From Clostridia bacterium (GTDB lineage: Bacteria; Bacillota; Clostridia; Oscillospirales; Acutalibacteraceae), in the NCBI GenBank assembly GCA_017624675.1, contig JAGAMO010000012.1, forward strand, positions 1-55,150: 55,150 bases of DNA, read 5' to 3'. The notes under the pieces were generated by a model. That model did not search any database. It was not told the DNA's origin and saw nothing but the letters and a program-made list of their open reading frames with translations. Positions 13,997 to 22,992 of the stretch are shown here, piece by piece; position 1 is the first letter of the stretch, and each line of letters opens with the position of its first letter. The translations under genes were made by a program, and so were the position numbers.

Positions 13997-14422
13997 GTGC
14001 TTTTCGGAGGTTACGACCATAAAATTGATAAAAAGGGCAGAGTTTTCATCCCTTCCGCCTTTAGAGATGAACTTGGTGAAAACTTTATTATTTGTAAAGG
14101 TATTTTCGGCAAGGGTTGTCTTTGTGTTTACTCAATGGACGAATGGAAAAAGTTTGTTGAGCGTTTAGGCAGTATGCCCGCGGCAAAGTCAAGCAATGTA
14201 AAACGCTTTTTGTATGACGGCGCTTTTAATGTTGAATTTGATACACAGGGAAGAATATTGGTTCCAAACTCCTTGCGTGAATATGCAGGACTTGACAGCG
14301 AGGTTCATATTATCGGTATGGACACCAACATTGAAATTTGGGACAGCAACGCTTGGGCTAAGGAGAAGGAAACCACAACATTTGAATCTATAGCTTCATC
14401 TCTTGAGGAGTTTGATTTCTAA
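13997..14422 (+). CDS. mraZ: Transcriptional regulator MraZ
   Basis: MraZ is a ring-forming, AbrB/SpoVT-like DNA-binding protein that controls the dcw cluster. The 141-residue product has two copies of the family repeat. The first is DHKIDKKGRVFIPSAFRD (about 7-24) and the second EFDTQGRILVPNSLREYAG (about 77-95). The GTG at 13997 is chosen because GGAGGTGA ends 5 bases before it and MLFGGYDHK matches other MraZ starts. An upstream frame extension runs through the promoter and is not real. It is first in the cluster, with rsmH starting 1 base after its stop. Confidence 0.95.
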   Translation: MLFGGYDHKIDKKGRVFIPSAFRDELGENFIICKGIFGKGCLCVYSMDEWKKFVERLGSMPAAKSSNVKRFLYDGAFNVEFDTQGRILVPNSLREYAGLDSEVHIIGMDTNIEIWDSNAWAKEKETTTFESIASSLEEFDF

Positions 14423-14423
14423 A

Positions 14424-15344
14424 ATGGAATTTAAACATATTTCTGTTTTATTAAATGAAACAATTGAAGCTTTAAATATTAAGCCTGACGGTATTTATAT
14501 TGACGGTACCGCAGGTGGAGCGGGTCACTCTAAAGAAATTGCAAAAAGATTAGATGGCGGTTTACTATTGGCATTAGACCAAGACCCCGACGCTATAAAG
14601 GTTGCTACCGCGCGTTTAAATGGATTGCCCGCAAAAGTTATTAATGTTAATTTCAGACAAATGGACGAGGTTGCAACTGCCGAGGGAATAGGAAAGGCAG
14701 ACGGAATACTCTTAGATTTAGGAGTTTCGTCCTATCAACTTGATACTGCTGAGAGGGGATTTTCTTATCATAAAGACGCCCCCTTGGATATGAGAATGAG
14801 CCAAAGCGGAATTTCCGCTAAAGATATTGTAAATACTTTTTCCGAAAAGGAACTTAGTGACATATTAATTCGTTTCGGAGAAGAAAAGTTCTCAAAAAGA
14901 ATTGCTCAAAGAATTGTAGCGGAAAGAGAAAAGGCAGAAATAACCACCACCCTGCAGTTGGCCGAAATAATTGCAAATGCAGTTCCTGCAAGTGCAAGGC
15001 GTGACGGACACCCCGCAAGAAAATCTTTCCAAGCAATTAGAATTGCCGTTAACGCCGAGTTAGATGTTTTGAGTGAGACACTAGACAAGGCTTTTGATTT
15101 GTTAAAGCCTGACGGTGTACTGGCTATCATAACTTTCCATTCTTTAGAGGATAGGATAGTAAAGCTCAAATTCAAAGAGTTTACAACGGGTTGCACCTGC
15201 CCGCCAGATTTTCCTGTTTGTGTTTGTGGAAAAACACCACGGGGAAGATTGCTTACCAGAAAACCCATTGAACCCACAACAGAAGAACTTGAGAATAACC
15301 CAAGAAGCAGAAGTGCAAAGCTCAGGGTAATAATAAAAAACTAG
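14424..15344 (+). CDS. rsmH: 16S rRNA (cytosine-1402-N4) methyltransferase RsmH
   Basis: RsmH (MraW) methylates N4 of C1402 in the 16S rRNA decoding centre using SAM. The 306-residue protein has HISVLLNE at the start, the SAM loop DGTAGGAGHS (about 26-35), and DLGVSSYQLD in the middle. FHSLEDRIVK (about 238-247) and the terminal NPRSRSAKLR are the classic MraW signatures. The ATG at 14424 follows the mraZ stop almost directly. AGGAG lies a little far upstream (13 bases), so translational coupling to mraZ is likely. Confidence 0.95.
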   Translation: MEFKHISVLLNETIEALNIKPDGIYIDGTAGGAGHSKEIAKRLDGGLLLALDQDPDAIKVATARLNGLPAKVINVNFRQMDEVATAEGIGKADGILLDLGVSSYQLDTAERGFSYHKDAPLDMRMSQSGISAKDIVNTFSEKELSDILIRFGEEKFSKRIAQRIVAEREKAEITTTLQLAEIIANAVPASARRDGHPARKSFQAIRIAVNAELDVLSETLDKAFDLLKPDGVLAIITFHSLEDRIVKLKFKEFTTGCTCPPDFPVCVCGKTPRGRLLTRKPIEPTTEELENNPRSRSAKLRVIIKN

Positions 15345-15369
15345 AATATAAGATAGAGGAGCATTACAA

Positions 15370-15840
15370 GTGAACAATATTAAGTATTATAACGACAGTC
15401 TTGCTTATGATTTCAGTATGTTTGCACCGAAACCTGCAAGGGCAGAAAGACAAAATGATAATATTGTTGTAATGCCCAAAGTCAGAAAAAATCAGGCTAA
15501 GCGCAGAAGGGCAGCAACTAAAGCTCTTTCCGCACCTGCATTACTCGTTATGACAGCAGTGATTGTTTTAGCGGGACTTTGCGGTAATATTGCTTTGAGA
15601 CTTAAAATCAATGAAGTGAATGCAGAAATTACTGAGGTAAAAGCGGCTATTGCCGAGCTTGACAGTGAAAAAACCGAGCTTGAGGTCCAGATGCAAAGAA
15701 GAATTTCTTTTGCTAATCTTGAACTTGAAGCCACAGAGCTTGGTATGAAAAAACCCGAAAAAGATAATGTGGTTTATATTAGAGTTAACAATAAAGATGC
15801 CGCTAAAACGGCAGACGGCAGATTAATGGTGTCGGAGTAA
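15370..15840 (+). CDS. ftsL: FtsL-like cell division protein
   Basis: The 156-residue protein has a basic cytosolic segment (RKNQAKRRRAA), one membrane helix (about 54-77) and a periplasmic-side coiled coil (about 78-117). A conserved patch ELEATELGMKKPE (about 118-130) follows, as in FtsL/DivIC septum-forming proteins. Sequence identity in this family is always low, so position between rsmH and spoVD is the main support. The N-terminal 50 residues are longer than in E. coli FtsL. It begins with GTG behind GAGGAG. It would form the FtsL-DivIC-FtsQ complex that activates FtsW and the PBP. Confidence 0.8.
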   Translation: MNNIKYYNDSLAYDFSMFAPKPARAERQNDNIVVMPKVRKNQAKRRRAATKALSAPALLVMTAVIVLAGLCGNIALRLKINEVNAEITEVKAAIAELDSEKTELEVQMQRRISFANLELEATELGMKKPEKDNVVYIRVNNKDAAKTADGRLMVSE

Positions 15841-15870
15841 TAATAAAACAATAAAGTGCAATATATTAGT

Positions 15871-15901
15871 ATACGAGAGTGGAAATTTCCAACTCTCGTA
15901 T
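15871..15901 (+). promoter_or_regulatory. Strong hairpin in the ftsL-spoVD leader
   Basis: ATACGAGAGT (15871-15880) pairs with ACTCTCGTAT (15892-15901), and GGAAA/TTTCC closes the top with a single bulged A. No T run follows, so it is not a typical terminator. It lies 14 bases before the GGGGGTG SD of spoVD and may tune mRNA stability or stoichiometry between ftsL and the PBP. Confidence 0.6.
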
Positions 15902-15926
15902 TCGACTTTACATTGGGGGTGTAGAA

Positions 15927-18182
15927 ATGGCAGTAAAACCTGGCAAGGAAATGATTACTCGCATTTTTATTGTGATGTTGGCTTTGATTATTGCCTTTAG
16001 CGGCATTTCTGCACTGCGACTCATAAACATAATGATTATCAACGGAGAGAAGTATCAAAACGAGGCTTCCGAACAACAACTTTACGATAGTTTGGTTTCT
16101 GCTCCCAGAGGCGATATTTACGATAAAAATATGCAGGTGTTGGCAAAATCTACCACTGCTTGGACAGTTTATATAACACCTAATGGAATTTTGAAAATTG
16201 AAGATGAAGGCGATAGGGAATATGTCAGAAAAACTATTGCCGAAAACCTTTCAAAGATACTTGATGTTGAGTATGACAAGATATATGAGCAAACTGATAA
16301 AAACTCATATTATGTGATAGTTAAGAAAAAGATTGATAAGAGCGTTGCAGATAAAGTCAGAGAGTTTTTGAGCGACGAAAAATATGAAGATTTAGAACTT
16401 GTGAGATATGTAGGTCTTGACGAAACTACCAAGAGATACTATCCAAATGATAGTCTGGCTTCAGTGGTTTTAGGCTTTGTGGGTGACGATGACCAAGGCT
16501 TGGGCGGACTTGAAAGTTATTATGACAACGAGCTTACAGGAATTGCGGGTCGTGTTGTTGCTGCTAAAAGTGCCGCCGGTACTGATATGAGCTGGACTTA
16601 TGAAAGGGTAGAGGCGGCAACTAAGGGCAGTTCTTTAGTTTTAACGCTTGATTCTTACATTCAGTACACTGCCGAAAAATATTTGGAAGCCGCAATAGCC
16701 GAAAATCAAATTGCAGAGCGTGGCGCCGCTATCGTAATGAATGTTAAAAACGGCTCGATTTTGGCTATGGCGGTTAAAGGCGACTTTAATCCCAACGCCC
16801 CGTTTACACTGTCTCAAGCCGACCAACAAATTGTTGATGCTTTAGAAAATGATGAGGAAAAATCTAAGAAAACAAGTGAACTTTTAAACCGTCAGTGGCG
16901 TAACAAAGCGGTTTCTGATACCTATGAGCCCGGCTCGGTATTTAAAGTTGTGACTGCTGCTATTGGATTAGAAGAAAATCTTATTAACGAAAGCAATACC
17001 TTCTATTGCAACGGTCATACCACCATTGCAGGAAGAAACTATAATTGCCATAAACTTGCCGGTCACGGAACACAGTCCTTGGCACAGGCAATGTCAAATT
17101 CCTGTAACCCTGCCTTTATAACCATAGGTCAGGATATAGGAATTAACACCTTTTCCAAATACTTTAAAGCATTTGGACTTACCGAGAAAACAGGTATTGA
17201 CCTTCCCGGCGAAGCAAATTCTACTTATCATAAGCAATCTAATATGGGACCTGTAGAATTAGCATCTTCCTCTTTCGGTCAGACCTTTAATATAACCCCT
17301 ATGCAGTTAATATCTGCTGCCGCTACATGTGTTAACGGCGGATATTTAGTAAGACCTCATCTGGTTGAAAAAATGATTGATGAAGAGGGTAAGGTTGTTA
17401 AAACAACCGATACCGGATATAAACGCCAAGTAATATCCGAAAGCACTTCTGCAACACTTAGAACACTTATGGAGTTTGTGGCTCAAAACGGTGCAAAAAA
17501 TGCACTGGTATCGGGTTATCGAATTGGTGCAAAAACAGGTACTTCTCAAAAGATGTCAAAAATTCTTGCAACGGGAGATAACTACTTGTATATTGGCTCA
17601 TGTGTTTCGATAGCTCCCATTGATGACCCTGAAATCGCTGTACTCGTACTGCTTGATGAACCTAAGAGCGATAAGTATTACGGCGGTGTTATTTCCGCCC
17701 CCGTTAATGGAAAAATCATGACCGATATCTTGCCCTATTTAGGATACGAGCCAAGCTATAGCGAGGAAGAACTTAAAAACTTGGCAATGTCTGTTCCTGA
17801 ATTGGTTGGTGACACGGTAGAAAACGCAAAAGCAAAGCTTTCTTCGGCTAAACTGCAATATCAGATTCAGGGAAATGGTGAAAAAATTATTCGTCAGCTT
17901 CCCGAGGCAGGCAACCGAATTTTAAGCGGCGGTGTGGTTATACTTTATACCGAGGATACAGGTGATAAGACCGTAACCGTGCCGAATTTAGTGGGACTTA
18001 CGGCTAATGAAGTGAATAAGGCTTCAGTAAACAGCGGAATAAATGTAGAATTTTCCGGAAACACAACCTCCGGAGGATTAAAATCTTATAGACAAAGCAT
18101 TGACCCCGGAACGACGGTTAATGCAGGAACAATAGTAACGGTTTACTTTAGAGATGAATCGGCGGTAGACGCGGCTGATTGA
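15927..18182 (+). CDS. spoVD: SpoVD/FtsI-type class B PBP with two PASTA domains
   Basis: This septal transpeptidase works with the SEDS glycosyltransferase FtsW. The 751-residue protein has a membrane anchor (about 12-32), the pedestal motif SAPRGDIYDKN (about 55-65), and the active-site triad SVFK (Ser337), SNSCN and KTGTSQ (Lys536). Two C-terminal PASTA domains follow, VPELVGDTVENAKAKL and VPNLVGLTANEVNKAS. Two PASTA units recall B. subtilis PbpB, while SpoVD has one, so vegetative or sporulation duty cannot be told. ATG 15927 is supported by GGGGGTG; the longer frame runs back into the leader hairpin. It is followed directly by murE. Confidence 0.93.
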   Translation: MAVKPGKEMITRIFIVMLALIIAFSGISALRLINIMIINGEKYQNEASEQQLYDSLVSAPRGDIYDKNMQVLAKSTTAWTVYITPNGILKIEDEGDREYVRKTIAENLSKILDVEYDKIYEQTDKNSYYVIVKKKIDKSVADKVREFLSDEKYEDLELVRYVGLDETTKRYYPNDSLASVVLGFVGDDDQGLGGLESYYDNELTGIAGRVVAAKSAAGTDMSWTYERVEAATKGSSLVLTLDSYIQYTAEKYLEAAIAENQIAERGAAIVMNVKNGSILAMAVKGDFNPNAPFTLSQADQQIVDALENDEEKSKKTSELLNRQWRNKAVSDTYEPGSVFKVVTAAIGLEENLINESNTFYCNGHTTIAGRNYNCHKLAGHGTQSLAQAMSNSCNPAFITIGQDIGINTFSKYFKAFGLTEKTGIDLPGEANSTYHKQSNMGPVELASSSFGQTFNITPMQLISAAATCVNGGYLVRPHLVEKMIDEEGKVVKTTDTGYKRQVISESTSATLRTLMEFVAQNGAKNALVSGYRIGAKTGTSQKMSKILATGDNYLYIGSCVSIAPIDDPEIAVLVLLDEPKSDKYYGGVISAPVNGKIMTDILPYLGYEPSYSEEELKNLAMSVPELVGDTVENAKAKLSSAKLQYQIQGNGEKIIRQLPEAGNRILSGGVVILYTEDTGDKTVTVPNLVGLTANEVNKASVNSGINVEFSGNTTSGGLKSYRQSIDPGTTVNAGTIVTVYFRDESAVDAAD

Positions 18183-18192
18183 GGTGACAGTA

Positions 18193-19614
18193 TTGAGACT
18201 TGAATTATTAATTGAATGTCAGGAAAACTTAAAGGATTTAGAAATCACAGGTGTTACTTGTGATTCCAGAAAAGTCCAGAAGGGATTTGCCTTTGTTTGC
18301 ATCAATGGAGCTTTAAGTGATGGTCATGACTATGCTTTACAGGCATTGGAAAAAGGTGCGGCTGTAATTATCTGCGAAAAAGACTTGAATTTGGATAATC
18401 AAGTTATCGTAGAGGATACACATAAAGCATTTGCTACAATGAGCGCTAACTGGTTTTCAAATCCCGCTGACTCGCTTAAACTAATCGGTGTTACAGGTAC
18501 AAACGGCAAAACTTCTGTCACCTATATGCTAAAGCAAATATTAGAGTCTTTTGGTGAAAAGGTTGGACTTATAGGTACTATACAAAATATGATAGGCGAT
18601 GAGATAATCCCCACCAGTAATACCACTCCAAATGCATATGACCTTAATGCTCTTTTCGCTTCAATGAAAGAAAAAGGTTGCAGATATGTGGTTATGGAGG
18701 TTTCCTCTCACGCTTTGGACCAATGCAGAGTTTATGATTTAGACTTTGAAGTTGCAATATTTACAAATCTTACACAAGACCATCTTGATTACCATATTAC
18801 AATGGAAAATTATCTTGATGCCAAGAAAAAACTCTTTAAAATGTGTAAAACTGCAGTTATTAATAGTGATGACCAGTATGCCGAAAAAATTGCAGAGGGT
18901 CTTGACTGTGAAATTATTACTTATTCCACTAAAAACGACTCAACCTTTAGCGCAAAAGCAATTAATTACAGACCTGCAAGTATTGAATATGAGCTTGTAA
19001 GCGATAGTGTTTTACAGCATATTAAGGTTAATACAGGCGGTAAATTTACTGTTTATAATTCTCTTGCTGCTGTATGTTGCGCTTTGAAGTTAGGTTTTAA
19101 TGCGAGCGAAATTGCCGAAGCGTTGGCAAGTCTTCAAGGTGTAAAGGGTAGAGCAGAGGTTGTTGAAAATGATAAAGGTTTTACCATCATCATTGATTAT
19201 GCTCATACTCCGGATGGCTTAAAAAATATTCTTTCGACCTTTAGAGAATGCAAGAAAAATCGTGTTATTGCTCTTTTTGGATGTGGTGGCAACCGTGACA
19301 AAACAAAGCGACCTATTATGGGTAGTATCGCTTCAAGATATGCAGATTACGTTATCGTTACAAGCGATAATCCAAGAAAAGAAAATCCCACGGATATTAT
19401 AAATGATATTCTTGTAGGGTTAGATGGCAGTCCCACACCTTATAAGGTTATTGAAAATAGAATAGAGGCAATAAAATATGCCGTTAAAATTGCTCAGCCT
19501 GATGATATTGTTGTTTTGGCCGGAAAGGGTCATGAAACCTATCAGATTTTGGCTGATGGCACAATTCATCTTGACGAGAGAGAAGTTGTTGCCGAGGCTT
19601 TGAAAGAAATCTAA
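18193..19614 (+). CDS. murE: UDP-MurNAc-tripeptide synthetase MurE
   Basis: MurE ligates the third stem-peptide residue to UDP-MurNAc-L-Ala-D-Glu in the cytosol. The 473-residue protein has TGVTCDSRKVQKGFAFV near the start, the P-loop GVTGTNGKTS (about 102-111) and a C-terminal domain with DNPRKENP. The DNPR tetrad (Asp392 to Arg395) is the known determinant for meso-diaminopimelate, so this cell wall is predicted to be DAP type. TTG 18193 is preferred to GTG 18184, because GTG 18184 is part of the SD GAGGTGA itself. murF, usually next, is absent; mraY follows after 17 bases. Confidence 0.95.
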   Translation: MRLELLIECQENLKDLEITGVTCDSRKVQKGFAFVCINGALSDGHDYALQALEKGAAVIICEKDLNLDNQVIVEDTHKAFATMSANWFSNPADSLKLIGVTGTNGKTSVTYMLKQILESFGEKVGLIGTIQNMIGDEIIPTSNTTPNAYDLNALFASMKEKGCRYVVMEVSSHALDQCRVYDLDFEVAIFTNLTQDHLDYHITMENYLDAKKKLFKMCKTAVINSDDQYAEKIAEGLDCEIITYSTKNDSTFSAKAINYRPASIEYELVSDSVLQHIKVNTGGKFTVYNSLAAVCCALKLGFNASEIAEALASLQGVKGRAEVVENDKGFTIIIDYAHTPDGLKNILSTFRECKKNRVIALFGCGGNRDKTKRPIMGSIASRYADYVIVTSDNPRKENPTDIINDILVGLDGSPTPYKVIENRIEAIKYAVKIAQPDDIVVLAGKGHETYQILADGTIHLDEREVVAEALKEI

Positions 19615-19631
19615 AAAAAGGGGAAATCAAA

Positions 19632-20654
19632 ATGGGAGATTACACTTCAATTATTAGTGCTGCAGTAGCCTTTGTTGTGACGGTTCTTTTGGGATTTGTG
19701 GTTATTCCTTATTTAAGAAAACTTAAATTTGGGCAAACTATTTTAGAAGAAGGTCCTACCTGGCATAAAGGTAAACAAGGCACCCCCACAATGGGCGGAG
19801 TTATGATTATTGCTGGTGTTATTATTGCGATAGTTGTGGGTTACAGTTATGCGGCAATAGCAAATTTAAAATTTGCCGAAGAGTTTACAGATTCTTTTAG
19901 GTGCACTAACTTTATTGCGGGAATTTTTATGGCCCTTTGTATGGCGGCAATAGGCTTTATTGACGACTACATAAAGGTTGTGAAAAAACGCAATTTAGGA
20001 CTAACTGCCCGTCAAAAAACCTTCTTACAACTTTTGATTGCGGCTTGTTATTTGGCAGCTCTTTGCATTGGCGGAATGCACACAACCTATATCCCGTTTA
20101 TCGGTGATGTTAATATTGTAAGCGGATTTGGTCTTATCTTTTGGCCTATAGCTTTACTCTTTATATACGGATTCACAAATGCAGTTAACCTTACCGACGG
20201 TGTTGACGGTTTAGCTTCATCTGTAACAGTAGTAGTTGCTTGTTGCTTTATGTTGGCGTCTTCGTTCCTTAATATAGCAACAATTAATGTGCTTTCTGCA
20301 TCACTCGCGGGTGCTTGTGTTGGTTTCATTTTCTGGAATGCAAAACCCGCAAAGGTATTTATGGGTGATACCGGTTCTATGTTCTTGGGCGGTATGGTTG
20401 TTGCAATTTCTTTTGGAATAGGCAAACCTATTTTATTGATATTTGCAGGTATTACTTATTTCTTAGAGGCACTATCTGATATAATTCAGGTTGCATATTA
20501 TAAGAAAACCAAAAAACGCATATTCAAAATGGCACCTTTGCATCATCATTTTGAAATGTGCGGTTGGAGTGAACAAAAGGTCGTAGTGGTTTTTTCCGGT
20601 ATAGCTTTTGTAGGGTGTGTTATTGCCCTTTTACCTATTTTATTGAATTTTTAA
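19632..20654 (+). CDS. mraY: Phospho-MurNAc-pentapeptide transferase MraY
   Basis: MraY makes lipid I by moving phospho-MurNAc-pentapeptide to undecaprenyl phosphate. The 340-residue protein has about ten membrane segments. Signatures are KQGTPTMGGVMI (about 49-60), GFIDDYIKVVKKRNLGL (about 112-128, with the DD pair), NLTDGVDGLA (about 187-196), FMGDTGSMFLGG, and the HHHFEMCGWSE loop near the end. Good SD (AAAGGGGA) before the ATG. It is flanked by murE and ftsW with the usual short spacings. Confidence 0.96.
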   Translation: MGDYTSIISAAVAFVVTVLLGFVVIPYLRKLKFGQTILEEGPTWHKGKQGTPTMGGVMIIAGVIIAIVVGYSYAAIANLKFAEEFTDSFRCTNFIAGIFMALCMAAIGFIDDYIKVVKKRNLGLTARQKTFLQLLIAACYLAALCIGGMHTTYIPFIGDVNIVSGFGLIFWPIALLFIYGFTNAVNLTDGVDGLASSVTVVVACCFMLASSFLNIATINVLSASLAGACVGFIFWNAKPAKVFMGDTGSMFLGGMVVAISFGIGKPILLIFAGITYFLEALSDIIQVAYYKKTKKRIFKMAPLHHHFEMCGWSEQKVVVVFSGIAFVGCVIALLPILLNF

Positions 20655-20672
20655 GATATGGAGGAATAACTG

Positions 20673-21806
20673 ATGGCTGTTTCAAAAAAGCAGACAAAAC
20701 CTAAAAACGGCAAAATTGATATTACCTTTTTAGCTATTGTTCTAATTCTTTTGACAATAGGTCTTGTTATGCTATTTTCTGCCAGTTACGCTTATTCCTT
20801 AGAATATTATGACAGTAGTTACCGCTTTATTTCCCGTCAGGCACTTTTTGCTGTGATTGGTGTTGCGGCTATGCTTTTTGTTTCTAAAATAGACTATCAT
20901 TTTTGGCGTAAATTTGCTTGGATAGTTTACGGAATTTCCGCAGTTCTTTTAGTTATCCTTTTAATCGTGCCCCCAATGGTAAGCGGAATGGATGTTAAAA
21001 GATGGTTTGTTATAGGGCCTATTAACTTTCAGCCCTCTGAAATTGCAAAGTTTGCAATAATTTTGTTGTTTTCTTCCCTTATTGCGGGGAACTATAAGGA
21101 AATGAAAAAGTTTGGTTTTATAGCATTTCTTTTTGCTATTTTATTGTTAACTGCAGGTTTGATTGTTGCCGAGCCTCATTTATCAGCCACATTGCTTGTT
21201 TTAGCCATCGGTGTTGTTTTGATGATAGTTGGCGGAATGGCTAAAAAATTTATTTTTGCCGGTGCCTTAGCAGGTGTAGCAGGAATTGTTGTCTTTATGC
21301 TTTCGGGTGCAATCAGTTATGTTAAAGACCGTTTGGATTATTGGATTGACCCATGGGCAGATGCTACAGGTAAAGGCTTTCAGACAATTCAGTCGCTTCT
21401 AGCTATTGGCTCGGGTGGAATATTAGGCCGAGGAATAGGTCAGTCAAGGCAAAAATACCTTTGGGTACCTGAGCCTCATAATGACTTTATCTTTTCAATC
21501 GTTTGCGAAGAATTGGGTCTTATCGGTGCGGTTGTAATAATAATTGCATTCTGTTTACTTGTGTGGAGAGGCTTTTATATTGCAATGCACGCAAAGGATA
21601 AATTCGGCTCTTTGTTGGCAATAGGTCTCACATTCCAGGTAGGACTTCAAGCAATGCTTAATATTTTTGTTGTAACCAACACAATTCCAAATACAGGTAT
21701 TAGTTTACCATTCTTCAGTTACGGCGGAACTTCACTGTTAATACTTCTTGCCGAAATGGGTATTGTATTATCGGTTTCGCGTGGCTCTAATATAGAAAAA
21801 ACTTAA
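20673..21806 (+). CDS. ftsW: SEDS glycosyltransferase FtsW/SpoVE
   Basis: This polytopic peptidoglycan polymerase partners with the class B PBP at the septum. The 377-residue protein has about ten membrane helices. SEDS landmarks are MLFSASYA near the start, WFVIGPINFQPSEIAKFA (about 110-127), VPEPHNDFIFSIVCEELG (about 264-281) and NTIPNTGISLPFFSYGGTSL (FtsW signature near 340). GGAGGAA precedes the ATG. Position between mraY and murG matches spoVE/ftsW in other Clostridia; murD, normally beside it, is missing. Confidence 0.94.
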   Translation: MAVSKKQTKPKNGKIDITFLAIVLILLTIGLVMLFSASYAYSLEYYDSSYRFISRQALFAVIGVAAMLFVSKIDYHFWRKFAWIVYGISAVLLVILLIVPPMVSGMDVKRWFVIGPINFQPSEIAKFAIILLFSSLIAGNYKEMKKFGFIAFLFAILLLTAGLIVAEPHLSATLLVLAIGVVLMIVGGMAKKFIFAGALAGVAGIVVFMLSGAISYVKDRLDYWIDPWADATGKGFQTIQSLLAIGSGGILGRGIGQSRQKYLWVPEPHNDFIFSIVCEELGLIGAVVIIIAFCLLVWRGFYIAMHAKDKFGSLLAIGLTFQVGLQAMLNIFVVTNTIPNTGISLPFFSYGGTSLLILLAEMGIVLSVSRGSNIEKT

Positions 21807-21822
21807 AATTGGGGTGTTTAGT

Positions 21823-22935
21823 TTGAAAATTTTATTTGCGGGCGGCGGAACTGCCGGACATATAAACCCTGCTTTGGCTGTTGCAGGATACATAAAAGAG
21901 AATCACCCTGATGCCGAGATTTATTATATAGGAACTGCGGGCAGACTTGAAGCCAAGCTTGTTCCCGAAAAGGGTTACGATTTTCATACCATTGATGTTG
22001 TAGGCTTTTCGAGGAGCCTATCTCCTAAAGGTGTTATTAAAAATATAAATGCTGTCAAAAAGGCGGTTACCGCCTCTAACAGATGCAAAAAATTGTTAAA
22101 AGAAATTAACCCTGATGTAGTTGTGGGTACGGGCGGATATGTTAGCGGTCCTGTGCTAAAAACTGCACAGAAAATGGGCTTTAAAACTGCAATTCACGAG
22201 CAAAATGCTTTTCCAGGCGTTACAACTAAAATGTTGGCGGGCGGCGCTGATACCGTTATGCTTGCAATGAAGGAAGCCGAAAGACATTTGAATTTAAAGA
22301 AAAAGCCTGTTATAACAGGAAACCCAATAAGACTTGAACTTTTAAAGGTTAAAAGGGAAGAAGCAAGGAAAAAATTAGGTCTTGATAGCCGTCCTTTGAT
22401 TTTGTCCTTTGGCGGCTCTTTGGGTGCAGAAAAGGTTAACGAAGCGGTTACTGAACTTATTAAATGGCACAATGGCTCAGGTAAGTTTTATCATATCCAC
22501 GCTACCGGAAAATCAGGATTTGAGGATATGAAAAAGGCTTTAAGCGATATTAAACTTGCAAAAGAAATTGATTTAAGAGAATATATAAACGATATGGACA
22601 TTTGTATGGCTGCTGCCGATTTGGTTATTTGCCGTGCAGGTGCCATAACCCTAGGAGAACTTGAGGCTTGCGGTAAGCCCTCAATTCTTATTCCTTCTCC
22701 CTATGTTGCTGAAAATCATCAATTCCATAACGCAATGACCCTTAAAAAAGCGGGTGCGGCGGAAATTTTGGAAGAAAAGGATTTAAGCGGAGAGAGTTTG
22801 ATTAGCAAGGTTGAAATGCTTATTGAAAATAACCTCAAGCTTGAAAAAATGAGTGCTAACGCTAAAAAAATAGCAATAATTGACGCTAACGAGCGAATTT
22901 ATAACGAAATAATGAAGCTTTACACTTGTGTTTAA
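21823..22935 (+). CDS. murG: UDP-GlcNAc transferase MurG
   Basis: MurG converts lipid I to lipid II at the inner membrane face. The 370-residue GT28 protein has the N-terminal loop FAGGGTAGHINPALA (about 5-19), VVGTGGYVSGP (about 94-104), HEQNAFPG, and the donor-site stretch ICRAGAITLGELEACGKPSILIP (about 267-289). TTG 21823 is used: GGGGTG lies 6 bases upstream, whereas the longer GTG start at 21814 is in that SD. It is 16 bases after ftsW. Confidence 0.95.
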   Translation: MKILFAGGGTAGHINPALAVAGYIKENHPDAEIYYIGTAGRLEAKLVPEKGYDFHTIDVVGFSRSLSPKGVIKNINAVKKAVTASNRCKKLLKEINPDVVVGTGGYVSGPVLKTAQKMGFKTAIHEQNAFPGVTTKMLAGGADTVMLAMKEAERHLNLKKKPVITGNPIRLELLKVKREEARKKLGLDSRPLILSFGGSLGAEKVNEAVTELIKWHNGSGKFYHIHATGKSGFEDMKKALSDIKLAKEIDLREYINDMDICMAAADLVICRAGAITLGELEACGKPSILIPSPYVAENHQFHNAMTLKKAGAAEILEEKDLSGESLISKVEMLIENNLKLEKMSANAKKIAIIDANERIYNEIMKLYTCV

Positions 22936-22952
22936 CGCAAAATGTTCTTTTT

Positions 22953-22977
22953 GCATAGTATAAACTGAAAACTATGC
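22953..22977 (+). promoter_or_regulatory. Hairpin in the murG-murA gap
   Basis: GCATAGT (22953-22959) pairs with ACTATGC (22971-22977) around an 11-nt loop, just before the GAGGGTG SD of murA. There is no T run, so it is more likely an RNA-processing or translation-tuning element than a terminator. The function is not known. Confidence 0.45.
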
Positions 22978-22992
22978 TAAGAGGGTGTTTTT

